Assembly (NCBI GenBank): GCA_032622095.1 | Contig: CP136061.1 | Span: 22,198,991-22,262,990 of the forward strand | Direction of reading: 5' to 3' | Origin: Siphonodentalium dalli | Lineage: Eukaryota > Mollusca > Scaphopoda > Gadilida > Siphonodentaliidae | DNA: 64,000 nt | Part shown: positions 55,516-64,000 of the stretch, one piece after another | Layout: every line of letters begins with the position of its first letter | Position numbering within the stretch: position 1 is the stretch's first letter | The notes under the pieces: model-generated | The model's database searches: none | What the model was told of the DNA's origin: nothing | The model's input: the letters and a program-made list of their open reading frames with translations, nothing else | Program-made: the position numbers and the translations under genes

Positions 55516-57734
55516 ATTTATACGAGGATTTGCCCCCCCCGCCCCCCCCCCCCCCACCTGAATTATATGAATGATTAAGTCTTCATGTGGCATTTACTTA
55601 TCTAAAGATGACCTGTCCGATTATTGACGATTGGAGGGGAGGGGGGGTGTCCATCTTGAAATGTCCAACCTGACACCCCTAAGTTTGGAAAATTTCCAAC
55701 TGATGGCCACTTCAGACCAAAATTTTGACCAAAAGCAACCAAGAGTAGAAAAAACATGCTGCTGTTAGTCTAAATCAACAAATTCTCCACCAATTACTGG
55801 TTGGAAAAACAAACAATAATTTCAAACTATACGTGGTGTAAAATTTACAACTAATGTTGTGTCGAGCATGACATTTCCAATGTTTGGGGGGGGGGGGGGG
55901 TAACCCCCAATTCCATCTCCCCTAGTCCCTGCGTCAAACTGACTGCGCAGTTATCTGGTATAACGACAGACACAACGATAAACGCCGACAAATCAAAACC
56001 ATCCCGGACATACGGCCCAGATCACAAGATTGAACCGCGCACAATATTACCAAAGAATTTTGATGTGAGAGCATATATATGGACGTATTTGATATGGTTA
56101 CGCTAATGGTGATGAAATAGGTTCTTCTATTTAAAAGATTTTAGGTGTAGCCTATACTGTATGAACTTGGATATGCTGTGTCGACATGAAATGGAGGCTG
56201 TGTTGAGGATGTCGACCGTGTCTCTCTATCGATTTTCGCGACACATCCTGTGTTCTGTAGGGCAATGAACTGAAATAATTACACGAGATTGCTGTATCCT
56301 GCAATTAGGCTTCTCGCGCGAATAATACAGGAAATAATAGCGACCAGCCACTCACCAAACCAAACTCAAGAGTCGTTCCCCTAAACAGGTTCGGCATCTG
56401 AAATTAACACAGCTATAGTGCATACTCAGTCATACTGACATGCCAGTGAACTGTCTCGAATTGAGTCGAAAGCCACCACACCCGTACCTGCTATTTCAAC
56501 ATCTATAGGTAGCCTAGCTATATCACAATCTCACTTTGTAACATCGGTCCAAATCCGGACTGCTCCTGTCTAAATTTTGTACTAGCCATCTTCAAAGTGT
56601 CTACATTTCTCCCGAAAACCAGCAGTCAACAGAATTTGGAAATGAAAATATTGCCAATAAAACTCAGTTGTAGTTTAAGGGCTTTGTGGACCAAATTTTT
56701 CCCAAAATTTTATAGAGTCCAAATAAAGGATTCTGTTCATGTATATTAGTAATAATAGAAACCATGCCCATTGATGCAACATTTTGAGAGTATACTTCAT
56801 GGTGGATTATGTTAGAAATACAAAATGTGAACTTTATTGAGATTTAAAACAAATGGCACTTGAAAGAAATAAATTCCACAGATGCAAAATCCAAATCACG
56901 CCGGTCGACTTATTAACTTGCACGTGCACTCTCGACACTGACCTCTGACGACCTCTCACGGCGTAAACAAATCTTCAAGAATCTATGGGAGCGCTTTTGT
57001 ATAATAATTTTCAGTAATACTTATCATCGAAACTCACGCCGCTGACTTTGTGAGAGGCACCGTTCCCTTTATATGCGACAGAAGGCGTATTTGCGCTTTC
57101 GATTTAACTATTTATTTATACGTATCTATGTGTTTCCTAGTAAGTGCCTTACAGTTAAAACTTGACAGTTTGCAAAATAAATATAAATGACGACATCCAT
57201 TCGGGGCCTCACCCTGATTTATAAATATCCACTCCGAACAAAGCGGAAAATCTTTTTTCCTCACTCAACCGCATGACTGAAACCCACATCCATGTACCTG
57301 TACATGTTCCCACCAACCTCTCATTCACATCAACCATGTTTGTTGTCGTAATAGTGACCATTTGTATATATTATTCTCATTGCCAATCATTGTTGTATAT
57401 GTCATGCTGTTTTAATGTTTCATCTAACCAATTCACGACAGCCTCTAGTTCAACATCCAGAAATTTCTTTACCGCTAATCTATCCCATCCATCTAAAATT
57501 GTCAGCCTTCTCTCGTTTGAGACATATGAACTATATGCAGGTTGCCACCGTGAGTCGGGCTGTACTGCTGGGACCGTGGTCTAATGACTAATGGGGATTT
57601 CAGCAATGCAGCACCGAGTCGCGATTGGCAACTTCGAAAAAAAAAAAATATATATAATCCCAAAAGGATTAAATATTCGACTGTCACTGATACTTCTCGT
57701 TATAATGACGCTCCTTCTAATGTCGGGATCAGTT
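55516..57734. other. Unassigned; poly-C/poly-G runs
   Basis: Poly-C near 55535-55556 and poly-G near 55885-55900. Several C/G runs of this length may be assembly-sensitive. No gene was supported; a 103-codon frame at 57273-57584 has no domain. Confidence 0.3.
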
Positions 57735-58033
57735 CGGTTACGTAGCGTTTTTCCGAAGACCCATAACTCCGAAGGTCCGATTCTCCGAAGGTCAGATTCT
57801 CCGACGCCCCGATTCTCCGAAAGCCCATAACTCCGAAGTCCCGATTCTCCGAAATCCCATAACTCCGAAGACCCATAACTCCGAAAGCCCATAACTCCGA
57901 AGGCCTATAACTCCGAACGCCCATAACTCCGAAGGTCAATAACTCCGAAGGGCCGATTCTCCGAAGGTCCGATTCTCCGAAGGTCCGATTCTCCGAAGAT
58001 CATGTTTTATCGCTTATTAAATAGTGTACAGTC

Positions 58034-58318
58034 CAGTGGCGGGGTCAATGGGGCCCTAGGGAAGACCGCCCCCAAAAACATGTCAAATGTCATGTAAACG
58101 TCAGGAAATCCCTCCTAGGCATTCAAATATTCACAGTGTTCCTGCCCAGGGGAGCCCCCGGACCAACGATTGGGGGCGACCCCTCCCATGTATGCGCTCC
58201 CCAAATCAGGCCTTCGTGATATGCTTTCGGCATATCATATGCATGATATAATCCCCCACAAATCCCCCACATATGCTAATTAATGTGCACCCCTAAATGG
58301 GAACCCTGGCTCCGCCAC
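58034..58318. mobile_element. CAGTGGCGG MITE in the left palindrome arm
   Basis: Inverted ends CCAGTGGCGG and CCGCCACTGG bound ~285 bp. The inverted homologue in the right arm is 58471-58664, which is ~90 bp shorter. Shared words include ATGTCATGTAAACG and CCTAAATGGGAA. CAGTGGCGG termini are frequent in Tc1/mariner- and hAT-type MITEs. Confidence 0.65.
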
Positions 58319-58470
58319 TGGTGTGCACCGGGTATATTATAACGAAACGCTGCAAGAATGTCAGAGTAGCCTAACATGCACAGGGGCGACAAGTTCTTCC
58401 CCGTTCACCCCTGTACATTATACTCTGGCATCTCATGGGCCAACGTAACGTTATAGTATCTGGTGTATAG

Positions 58471-58664
58471 TCAGTGGCGGGCCAGGATTCCCATTTAGGT
58501 GGGGGCAGTAGGAAAAGTTTGAATATTTTGATGCCCCATGTCGATTTCCGGGCGTTTACATGACATTGGCCATGTTTTGGTAGGGGCCCATATTGTCTGA
58601 AATAGCAAGTAGAGGTTTAATGGGGGCAGTGGGAATTTTGGGACCCCTTGGCTTCGCCACTGGA
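58471..58664. mobile_element. CAGTGGCGG MITE in the right palindrome arm
   Basis: It starts CAGTGGCGGGCCAGGATTCC and ends GGCTTCGCCACTG. It is the mirror copy of 58034-58318 with an internal deletion (or the left copy has an insertion around AATCAGGCCTTCGTGATATG). Confidence 0.65.
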
Positions 58665-58998
58665 CTGTATACTATTTAGTAAACGATAATACCCCGATAA
58701 AACAAAATCTTCGGAGAATCGGACCTTCGGAGAATCGGACCTTTGGAGTTATGGGCCGTCGGAGAATCGGGCCTTCGGAGTTATAGGTCTTCGGAGAATC
58801 GGCCCTTCGGAGTTATAGGTCTTCGGAGTTATAGGTCTTCGGAGAATCGGCCCTTCGGAGTTATGGGCTTTCGGAGAATCGGATCTTCGGAGTTATGGGC
58901 CGTCGGAGAATCGGGTCTTCGGAGTTGTGGGCCGTCGGAGAATCGGGTCTTCGGAGTTGTGGGCCTTCGTAGTAATAGGTCTTCGGAAAACCGGTCTG

Positions 58999-59268
58999 AC
59001 ACCATCAGTTCACAGTAATCCAGGACCCCCTCAGACCAACACAACAAAGGAAATAACCATTTTTCAATATAATATTCGTAGCATCAGAAATAAGCTAGAA
59101 AAATTAGTTGACTCCATAAACGAGTATGACATCTTATGTTTCACCGAAACCCACCTCGACCAATCTTATTCTACAGAAAAACTATTAATTGAACATTGCA
59201 GCTCCCCATTTAGATCAGACCGAAATTCAGATGGCGGGGGTGTTTGCATTTATTTTGCTGAACACCTA
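58999..59268 (+). pseudogene. LINE endonuclease (EEP) N-terminal fragment
   Basis: The 90-codon frame reads NPGPPQT, then ITIFQYNIRSIRNKLEKLVD, then CFTETHLDQSYST and SDGGGVCIYFAEHL. NPGP upstream, the NIRS(I)xxK motif, the catalytic-type Glu in TETHLD and the GGG(V)xIY strand are the order of the apurinic-like endonuclease of CR1/Jockey-group LINEs, which nicks target DNA to prime reverse transcription. The 5' side joins the palindrome. The 3' side breaks off at CACCTAGGTCC before the DxN/SDH motifs, so it is inactive. Confidence 0.75.
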
Positions 59269-59284
59269 GGTCCGAATCGGCATC

Positions 59285-59640
59285 TCTGGTTTAGACTAGG
59301 TTTTATTCTAAACCAGGTTTAACTCCAGTTTAAACTAGGTTTAAGTAGGGTTTAAACTTGGTTTTACAGTAGTTAAACCAGGTTTATGGGAGTAAAACTG
59401 GGTTTTAGTGTACTTAAACCAAGTTTTGTGATAAACTCAGTTTAAGTTGAAACTAGGTTTTATTAACGTGATAAAGTTATGGTAATATTACTAATTGTTT
59501 GTGGTGAATTGGCTATATAATCATCAGTATAAGCTTAGGTATATATGATTTATACGTACCATACGTCTCGCCTCGAACATACACCTTTAAATATACTTTG
59601 AAAAAAATTCAAAGTTAAACCACCCTACCCCAGGTTTGAC
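59285..59640. repeat. Degenerate TAAACCAGGTTTA repeats
   Basis: AGGTTTTA, TAAACCAGG, AGTTTAAACTAGG and ACCAAGTTTTG recur about twelve times in both orientations between 59285 and 59470, and again near 59610-59655. The words are self-complementary (TTTAAA centres). They lie ~200 bp upstream of the transposase start and could be subterminal transposase sites. Confidence 0.5.
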
Positions 59641-59830
59641 TAAAACCTAGTTTTTTGGGTTTATTTATTTGGCCGATATTTTTCGCCCAATATTGATGTT
59701 GTTCTTCGTGAATATGGGAGTGTTTCTGTTGAATTGGGGGAGGCGTTTATGCTCGGGTAGTTTTGCCACTCAATATTCCTGTGCAGTTTTCTGTACTTAT
59801 GAGAACACTTCTGACAAATAGGCCAGTGTG

Positions 59831-60889
59831 ATGGATGCTTTTTTGCAATATAGGTTTTACGATTCGCTCGTTCGGAGGTCACTTTGGCGCCAAAGAGCAT
59901 GGAGGGATCGGACTGATCCATTTGACACATTCGACGACGTTGATTTTAAACGACGTTATCGATTCACCAAGGAGTCAACTCGAGAAATTATTCGCTTGGT
60001 AGAAAATGACCTGCAGAGTAGCTATGGAAGACCGACTGATATGCCGCCATTTCTACAGGTGCTACTTGCGCTGCGTTTTTTTGCGACGGGGAGCTTCCAA
60101 ATGGTTGTTGGAGATTTATGCAACGTCAGCCAGTCAACAACTTGTGAATCAGTTCACAAAGTTTCGAGGGCTCTAGCCAGTAGACGGGAAGAGTACATAA
60201 AAACGCCTTTACCAGAAGAATTCCCGGAAATTGTGAAAGGATTTTACGATATGTTCGGATTTCCACATGTCATCGGAGCTGTTGACTGCACTCACGTGCG
60301 AATTTGCGGTCCCGGGGGCGATGAAGCAGCACGGTTTATCAACAGAAAGGGCTATACATCTATCAACGTGCAGTGCATATGTGATTCTCAACTTAAAATA
60401 TGGAACATTGTCGCTCGGTGGCCAGGCAGCACGCACGATGCAAGAATATTTGACAACAGCGTGGTATGTCGAGAAATGGAGGATTTAACTTGTCAGGCAT
60501 TTTTGATTGGGGATCATGGGTACGCCTGCATGCCATTTCTAATGACACCTCACCGTGACCCAACGACTCGAGCTGAGCGTGCTTTCAATATTTCTTTATC
60601 CAGGACGAGGACAGTTATTGAACGGACATTTGGGTCAATGAAACGCAGGTTTCCGTGTCTCAAGTTCATGCAAACAAAGGTTGAAAATACGCTGCCGATT
60701 ATAGTTGCTGTTGCTGTCTTGCACAACCTGGCGATACAGTTATCAGATACACTTCCCGACGAAGACGATGAACACGAAGATGTTGACGAAGATACTGACG
60801 ACGCCTCATTCGTTCGATTGGATCTACCGGACAACGCTGATGGGGCTGGTGTTAGGGAGGCAGTTGTAGAGAATTATTTCTCTAATTGA
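59831..60889 (+). CDS. HARBI1-like transposase (PIF/Harbinger)
   Basis: A DDE nuclease of the DDE_Tnp_4 family, which cuts and pastes PIF/Harbinger elements at 3-bp TA-rich targets in the nucleus. From the ATG at 59831 it has 352 residues, close to the ~350 of HARBI1. A helix-turn-helix-like region lies at about 45-115 (TKESTREIIRLVENDL; LQVLLALRFFATGSF; VSQSTTCESVHKVSRAL). The catalytic residues are D152 (GAVDCTH), D228 (LIGDHGY) and E264 (RTVIERTFGSMKRRFP). Spacing is 75 and 35 residues, as described for Harbinger. PGSTHDARIF is also conserved, and the C-terminus is acidic. There is no intron, stop or frameshift. AATAAA follows at 60929. The convergent 60950-61196 exon is its likely partner gene. 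Confidence 0.93.
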   Translation: MDAFLQYRFYDSLVRRSLWRQRAWRDRTDPFDTFDDVDFKRRYRFTKESTREIIRLVENDLQSSYGRPTDMPPFLQVLLALRFFATGSFQMVVGDLCNVSQSTTCESVHKVSRALASRREEYIKTPLPEEFPEIVKGFYDMFGFPHVIGAVDCTHVRICGPGGDEAARFINRKGYTSINVQCICDSQLKIWNIVARWPGSTHDARIFDNSVVCREMEDLTCQAFLIGDHGYACMPFLMTPHRDPTTRAERAFNISLSRTRTVIERTFGSMKRRFPCLKFMQTKVENTLPIIVAVAVLHNLAIQLSDTLPDEDDEHEDVDEDTDDASFVRLDLPDNADGAGVREAVVENYFSN

Positions 60890-60921
60890 ATTAACACACA
60901 AATACATGTACCATATGATCA

Positions 60922-60934
60922 TTTATTTAATAAA
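60922..60934. terminator. Overlapping polyadenylation signals of convergent genes
   Basis: TTTATTTAATAAA holds AATAAA on the plus strand (60929-60934), 40 bases after the transposase stop. It also holds AATAAA on the minus strand (60927-60922), 23 bases after the stop of the minus-strand exon. Only 60 bases separate the two stop codons. Confidence 0.5.
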
Positions 60935-60949
60935 ATATGATTGTAATAA

Positions 60950-61196
60950 TTATGACCTCAATGTGCGAATCTGTTCTGTCAAGAACCTTTCACGCAGCTT
61001 TTCGTTGGCTATTTCCAGTTTTAGCTTCTTGCATTCCAATGCGTGCTTCTCCTTTGCCAGCTCCAACAGACATTTTTCCATTGGCGATAGTCTTTTTTCC
61101 ATTGCCCTCTTCTTACGATTGGCACGTTGGCGTTGTGTGTCGGATATCTCCGCACCATCTGATCCTTCCCCCATTTCAACCAGATCTTCAACATCG
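60950..61196 (-). CDS. Last exon of Harbinger Myb-like partner protein
   Basis: After a good acceptor (CTTGACTTTTTTCAG|CGATG) the exon encodes about 81 residues. An acidic start (VEDLVEMGEGSDGAE) is followed by SDTQRQRANRKKRAMEKRLS, then LLELAKEKHALECKKLKLEI and ANEKLRERFLTEQIRTLRS. The last 50 residues are a clear coiled coil. PIF/Harbinger elements carry a second gene for a Myb/SANT or trihelix DNA-binding protein that imports and guides the transposase. Its C-terminus is typically such a coiled coil, and the tail-to-tail position supports this. No SANT domain was found in the 1 kb upstream (61200-62200), so the 5' exons are missing, diverged or further away. Confidence 0.6.
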
Positions 61197-61745
61197 CTGA
61201 AAAAAGTCAAGAATATGACATGAAATAAAGCGTTTATATAATCGACGACATAACGACAAATGGACACAATGTCGGTAAATGTCGGTAAATGCGCAAACAT
61301 ATAAAAGTATGTAAAAACAACACCACTGAAAAGAGTCAAACCATCAACATGGAGAAATATATCCAGTGTACACAAAACTGTTACAGTAATAAATTCAAAA
61401 ATTGTAGTCTGAATGTGACTTTCAAATACTTTGCAATGGTTTGGCATTTTCTAATGTTTACCGTCAAGGATTGATTAAACTCTGGTCTCATATTGGACTT
61501 TTTTTTTACTGTAACAGTAATGTTTACAGAACAATGATTTTGACATATGTTATCTCATTACTGGAGTGCTATTAATAATAGAAGTAAGAATAAATTCTAT
61601 AAAGTTCTTCGTGCAAGTACCTGTAAGTTGTAGATGTTAGTTGATGTATAGACTTGTATGTTAATTCGCATAAGACGACTTTGAAGATTTTGTGTCCCTT
61701 TAACCATTCCACTTCGGGAGCTGTGCTCGTGCAGCGTTACATATA
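61197..61745. other. Intronic or unassigned sequence
   Basis: The minus-strand frame stays open upstream of the acceptor to 61447, but its composition is AT-driven and shows no domain. No donor or earlier exon was confirmed. Confidence 0.3.
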
Positions 61746-61747
61746 CT

Positions 61748-61930
61748 GTGCCAGTGATTCTCTTATATATGCGAGTCTCCCAAATGGAACCTCGCATATA
61801 TAACATAATGTGCTGGCTTATATTACATGATCAATGTTAATAGTGTTAGGCTAATGCGTTCTCTTATATATGCGATGTTCCCTGTGCATGGAAAACTCGC
61901 ATATATAAGAGAATGCATTCGCGCAGGGTT
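61748..61930. mobile_element. Diverged palindromic MITE pair
   Basis: Two hairpins, GTGCCAGTGATTCTCTTATA...(61748-61817) and GCTAATGCGTTCTCTTATAT...(61852-61923), flank a short core and end GCGCAGGGTTTT. This is the two-palindrome plan of the TTAA MITEs with about one base in six changed. No intact termini. Confidence 0.55.
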
Positions 61931-62204
61931 TTCGAAATTTTTTTTAGAAAGCTCTAATCATGGAAAGATTAAAAATACACGGTCCTATTTTATATCACAT
62001 TGTTCAAACTTTCATAAGGTCAATTTGAGCTTAACAGCCAAATGTAACAAGAACAATACTTGAAATTGACGTAATTTGTGTTACGGAAAACGAGTAGAAA
62101 TGGCACAAATTCAAAACATGGTAGATCATACTCTTTTGAAAGTCGAAACTTGTCCATCATATTAGTGGGCGTAGCATTTTGCTCTAATCTCATATATATT
62201 TTGA

Positions 62205-62465
62205 AGACCTCTGTCTGTTTGTTTGTCTGTATGTTTGTCTGTATGTTTGTCTGTCATTGATACAAATCTACGATTCTCGACCGATCGGGACGAAACTTGG
62301 TACGTGTGTGTAGTTTGACCAGGCGGGGGACGTTGTCGTATTGGCGATCCCGTGCGGCGCCCGCTTCGCGCATGCGCAGACGAGATCTCGGAAACGGGTG
62401 GAGCTATCGACTTGAAATTTGGTTTTTGAATAGCCCGGACAACGTCGGGCTCATCGGCTAGTTAG
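62205..62465. mobile_element. Repeat with CTGTATGTTTGT run and 3' hairpin
   Basis: GTTTGTCTGTATGTTTGTCT repeats lead into GATACAAATCTACGATTCTC, CCGATCGGGACGAAACTTGG and GCGCATGCGCAGACGAGATC. It ends CCCGGACAACGTCGGGCTCA, whose CCCGGAC/GTCGGG forms a hairpin. The hairpin end suggests a Helitron-type or other hairpin-terminated non-autonomous element. The class is not established. Confidence 0.45.
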
Positions 62466-64000
62466 ATATATAGTATATGATATAGAAAGCGTTACAAGTG
62501 GTTTTATGGTTTTAAATCGGACAGGCCATATTTAAAGAGACCATGTCCGATTTGACACAATAGAACCACCAGCTGTTGGTATTAATATACCATTTAATAA
62601 TCAGATTGAACACATGAGTTCATAAATAGGAGGTTTTGATGGTTTAATATTGACTTTCAAAAAAGGAATTGTTTTTTATTTTTATTAGCCTAGCAAAAAT
62701 TCCAACGATCTCAACTAACAAAGAGCTCATGCCGCCGAAAGCGGTATATGATAACGAGCGTTCTCAATTATGATATTTATGGTAGTTTTCAAATATTACT
62801 TATGGATATTTTTGTGGATTTTCCCGATGCCTCTGTATCATGCGAATGTGGTGGTTTCAAGTTATTTTAATATATGTTTTGTCCCCAAAGCGAAAAATTG
62901 GCGTAGAAAGTTCTGAATTATTTGGCATCAAATCGGATGGCATCTTTAAATGTTGACGTGGTACAGCGAGGAGTCGACAACACTACTTCGGTAATTGACC
63001 GCTATTAGTCAACTTATTATCTTGCCCGGAAAGCTATTGGAAGTATGCACATGTTTATTCAACTTATAAACTTGGATAGTTAACAAATTATCTCGATTGG
63101 CTACTTTTATTGATTTGGTGTATAAACTTAACCGACTCAATTACACCAGTAATAATAAATACTGTACTAAGTAATCGACAAACGGGTACGGTACCTCTAT
63201 TAATCAAGTAGACTGTAGCAGTATATACATATCTATATACATGTATAGAAGGTCTCCGTCAGCGTGCCCAAATTAAAATTTCCAACTGCAGCCCCTTGAA
63301 ACGAACCGAATTCCCGGTCTAAACCACTTTACTCCTTGGTTTAGATCCAACTTGCACCTCTATTTTTCAAGGGTTTCAATCGTTGCAAATTTTCAAACTT
63401 TCGCCAGCATATATATGGTTGGCATTTTTTTTTTTTTACAAATGATGGACATTTCAGTCCAAACATAAGTACGAAACTATTATACTATTGATAACACAAA
63501 ATACAATTCACACACAATACTGACTTATGGAGAATGAATACATCAGGACGATTTTAACCGATATTCGGTCTGATATTCTCAACTGCTTTATGTCAATCAT
63601 AGTTTTGATAACCGTTCAACATCCTGAACAAAGTTTGGGGTCAGACCTAGTTCCTGTTGCCTCGCCACTGGGCTACGTTGAATGTTCTAGTTATTGCCTA
63701 TACCATCAATGTAAGCAAGATGAATAGGCGTGTTCAGTTTGAACCGATCGATTTTTGCACCGTGCATCACATACATGCCAAAATAATGCAAGGTACATAT
63801 CATAGATGGGAATGAAACTAAATTGAGCTGTAAGCTCAATCTAAAGGGGGCCTATTTGAGCTAGTTGCGATATAAAACTATACAGGGTATGGATATTAGG
63901 TTAAGCCGAATACATTTGGAGAGCGGGCTAGAGCTTAGATGATAGAAGTTAGCTATTGTTAAAAAGATGTGTCTGATTAAATGAGTGGTGAACTCGGACG
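62466..64000. other. Unassigned stretch to the window end
   Basis: About 1.5 kb with a poly-T run near 63430 and no recognised gene or repeat. Open frames are short and without domains. Confidence 0.3.

Larger units (their letters stand above)
57735..58995. mobile_element. 1.26-kb imperfect palindrome / fold-back
   Basis: The left arm reads, outside to inside: a minisatellite of CATAACTCCGAAG and GATTCTCCGAAG words (57750-57998); TTTTATCGCTTATTAAATAG and TACAGTCCAGTGGCGGGG; a ~285-bp segment ending CTCCGCCACTGG (58318); then TATAACGAAACG and TGCACAGGGGCGA. The right arm repeats every one of these inverted, in mirror order, to 58995. The centre lies near 58398. Both arms therefore descend from one inverted duplication; the arms are visibly diverged. 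Confidence 0.8.

Noticed and set aside
57273-57584. 103-codon frame with hydrophobic segment
   Set aside because: Ser/Thr-rich low-complexity composition in AT-rich DNA, no signal-peptide cleavage pattern followed by a domain, no splice sites.
61289-61447. Extension of the Harbinger partner frame upstream of 61196
   Set aside because: The frame stays open to 61447 but becomes AT-driven, phenylalanine/isoleucine-rich sequence directly before a good acceptor, so it is read as intron.

Overview
The window is eukaryotic, intron-bearing, AT-rich and almost entirely repetitive. It holds no prokaryotic operons, CRISPR array, rRNA gene or complete tRNA gene. Several signs point to an invertebrate, most likely a marine bivalve mollusc. 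These are elements with roughly 160-bp tandem cores and a GACGGACGG...CCCCC/GGGGG hairpin tail (the pearl/HINE architecture known from bivalves), SINEs ending in a CGACGTTAAACAC-type tail, a Copia Pol, and a HARBI1-type transposase. The species is an inference; no host gene identifies it.

Layout, left to right. 1-3.7 kb: tandem-core repeats and a hairpin-tailed element. 4.2-6.65 kb: a small MITE, then a 5'-truncated Copia retrotransposon (RT plus RNase H) flanked by a perfect 58-bp inverted repeat. 7-10.7 kb: a fold-back element, the first copy of a TTAA-flanked palindromic MITE, and two more TIR elements. 10.8-12.8 kb: two hairpin-tailed elements with ~160-bp monomers. 12.8-17.1 kb: three hAT-type elements with intact 8-bp target duplications, one nested in another and carrying a BED-finger relic. 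18.4-19.45 kb (minus strand): a GC-rich reading frame broken by one in-frame TGA. 20-23.8 kb: SINE and tRNA-like pieces and simple repeats. 23.8-32.2 kb: a locally multiplied repeat block, three more palindromic MITEs, and several minisatellites. 32-38.3 kb: mostly unassigned, with a LINE C-terminal relic on the minus strand. 38.36-44.5 kb: a GA-rich tract plus 51-bp minisatellite, tandemly duplicated as a block, ending in a second palindromic MITE. 45-50.3 kb: SINEs, a TIR family, a 69-bp-arm hairpin and a 20/22-bp minisatellite. 51.2-51.9 kb: a possible two-exon host gene end. 53.5-55.5 kb: a 29-bp minisatellite of about 2 kb. 57.7-59.3 kb: a 1.26-kb imperfect palindrome next to a LINE endonuclease fragment. 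59.8-61.2 kb: an apparently intact HARBI1-like transposase, tail to tail with the last exon of what looks like its DNA-binding partner protein.

Only two coding units look capable of making functional protein domains: the Copia RT/RNase H and the HARBI1 transposase. Candidate host exons (20.4, 44.6 and 51.2-51.9 kb) rest on splice signals and reading frame only. All boundaries were read by eye, so repeat ends may be off by a few bases to tens of bases.
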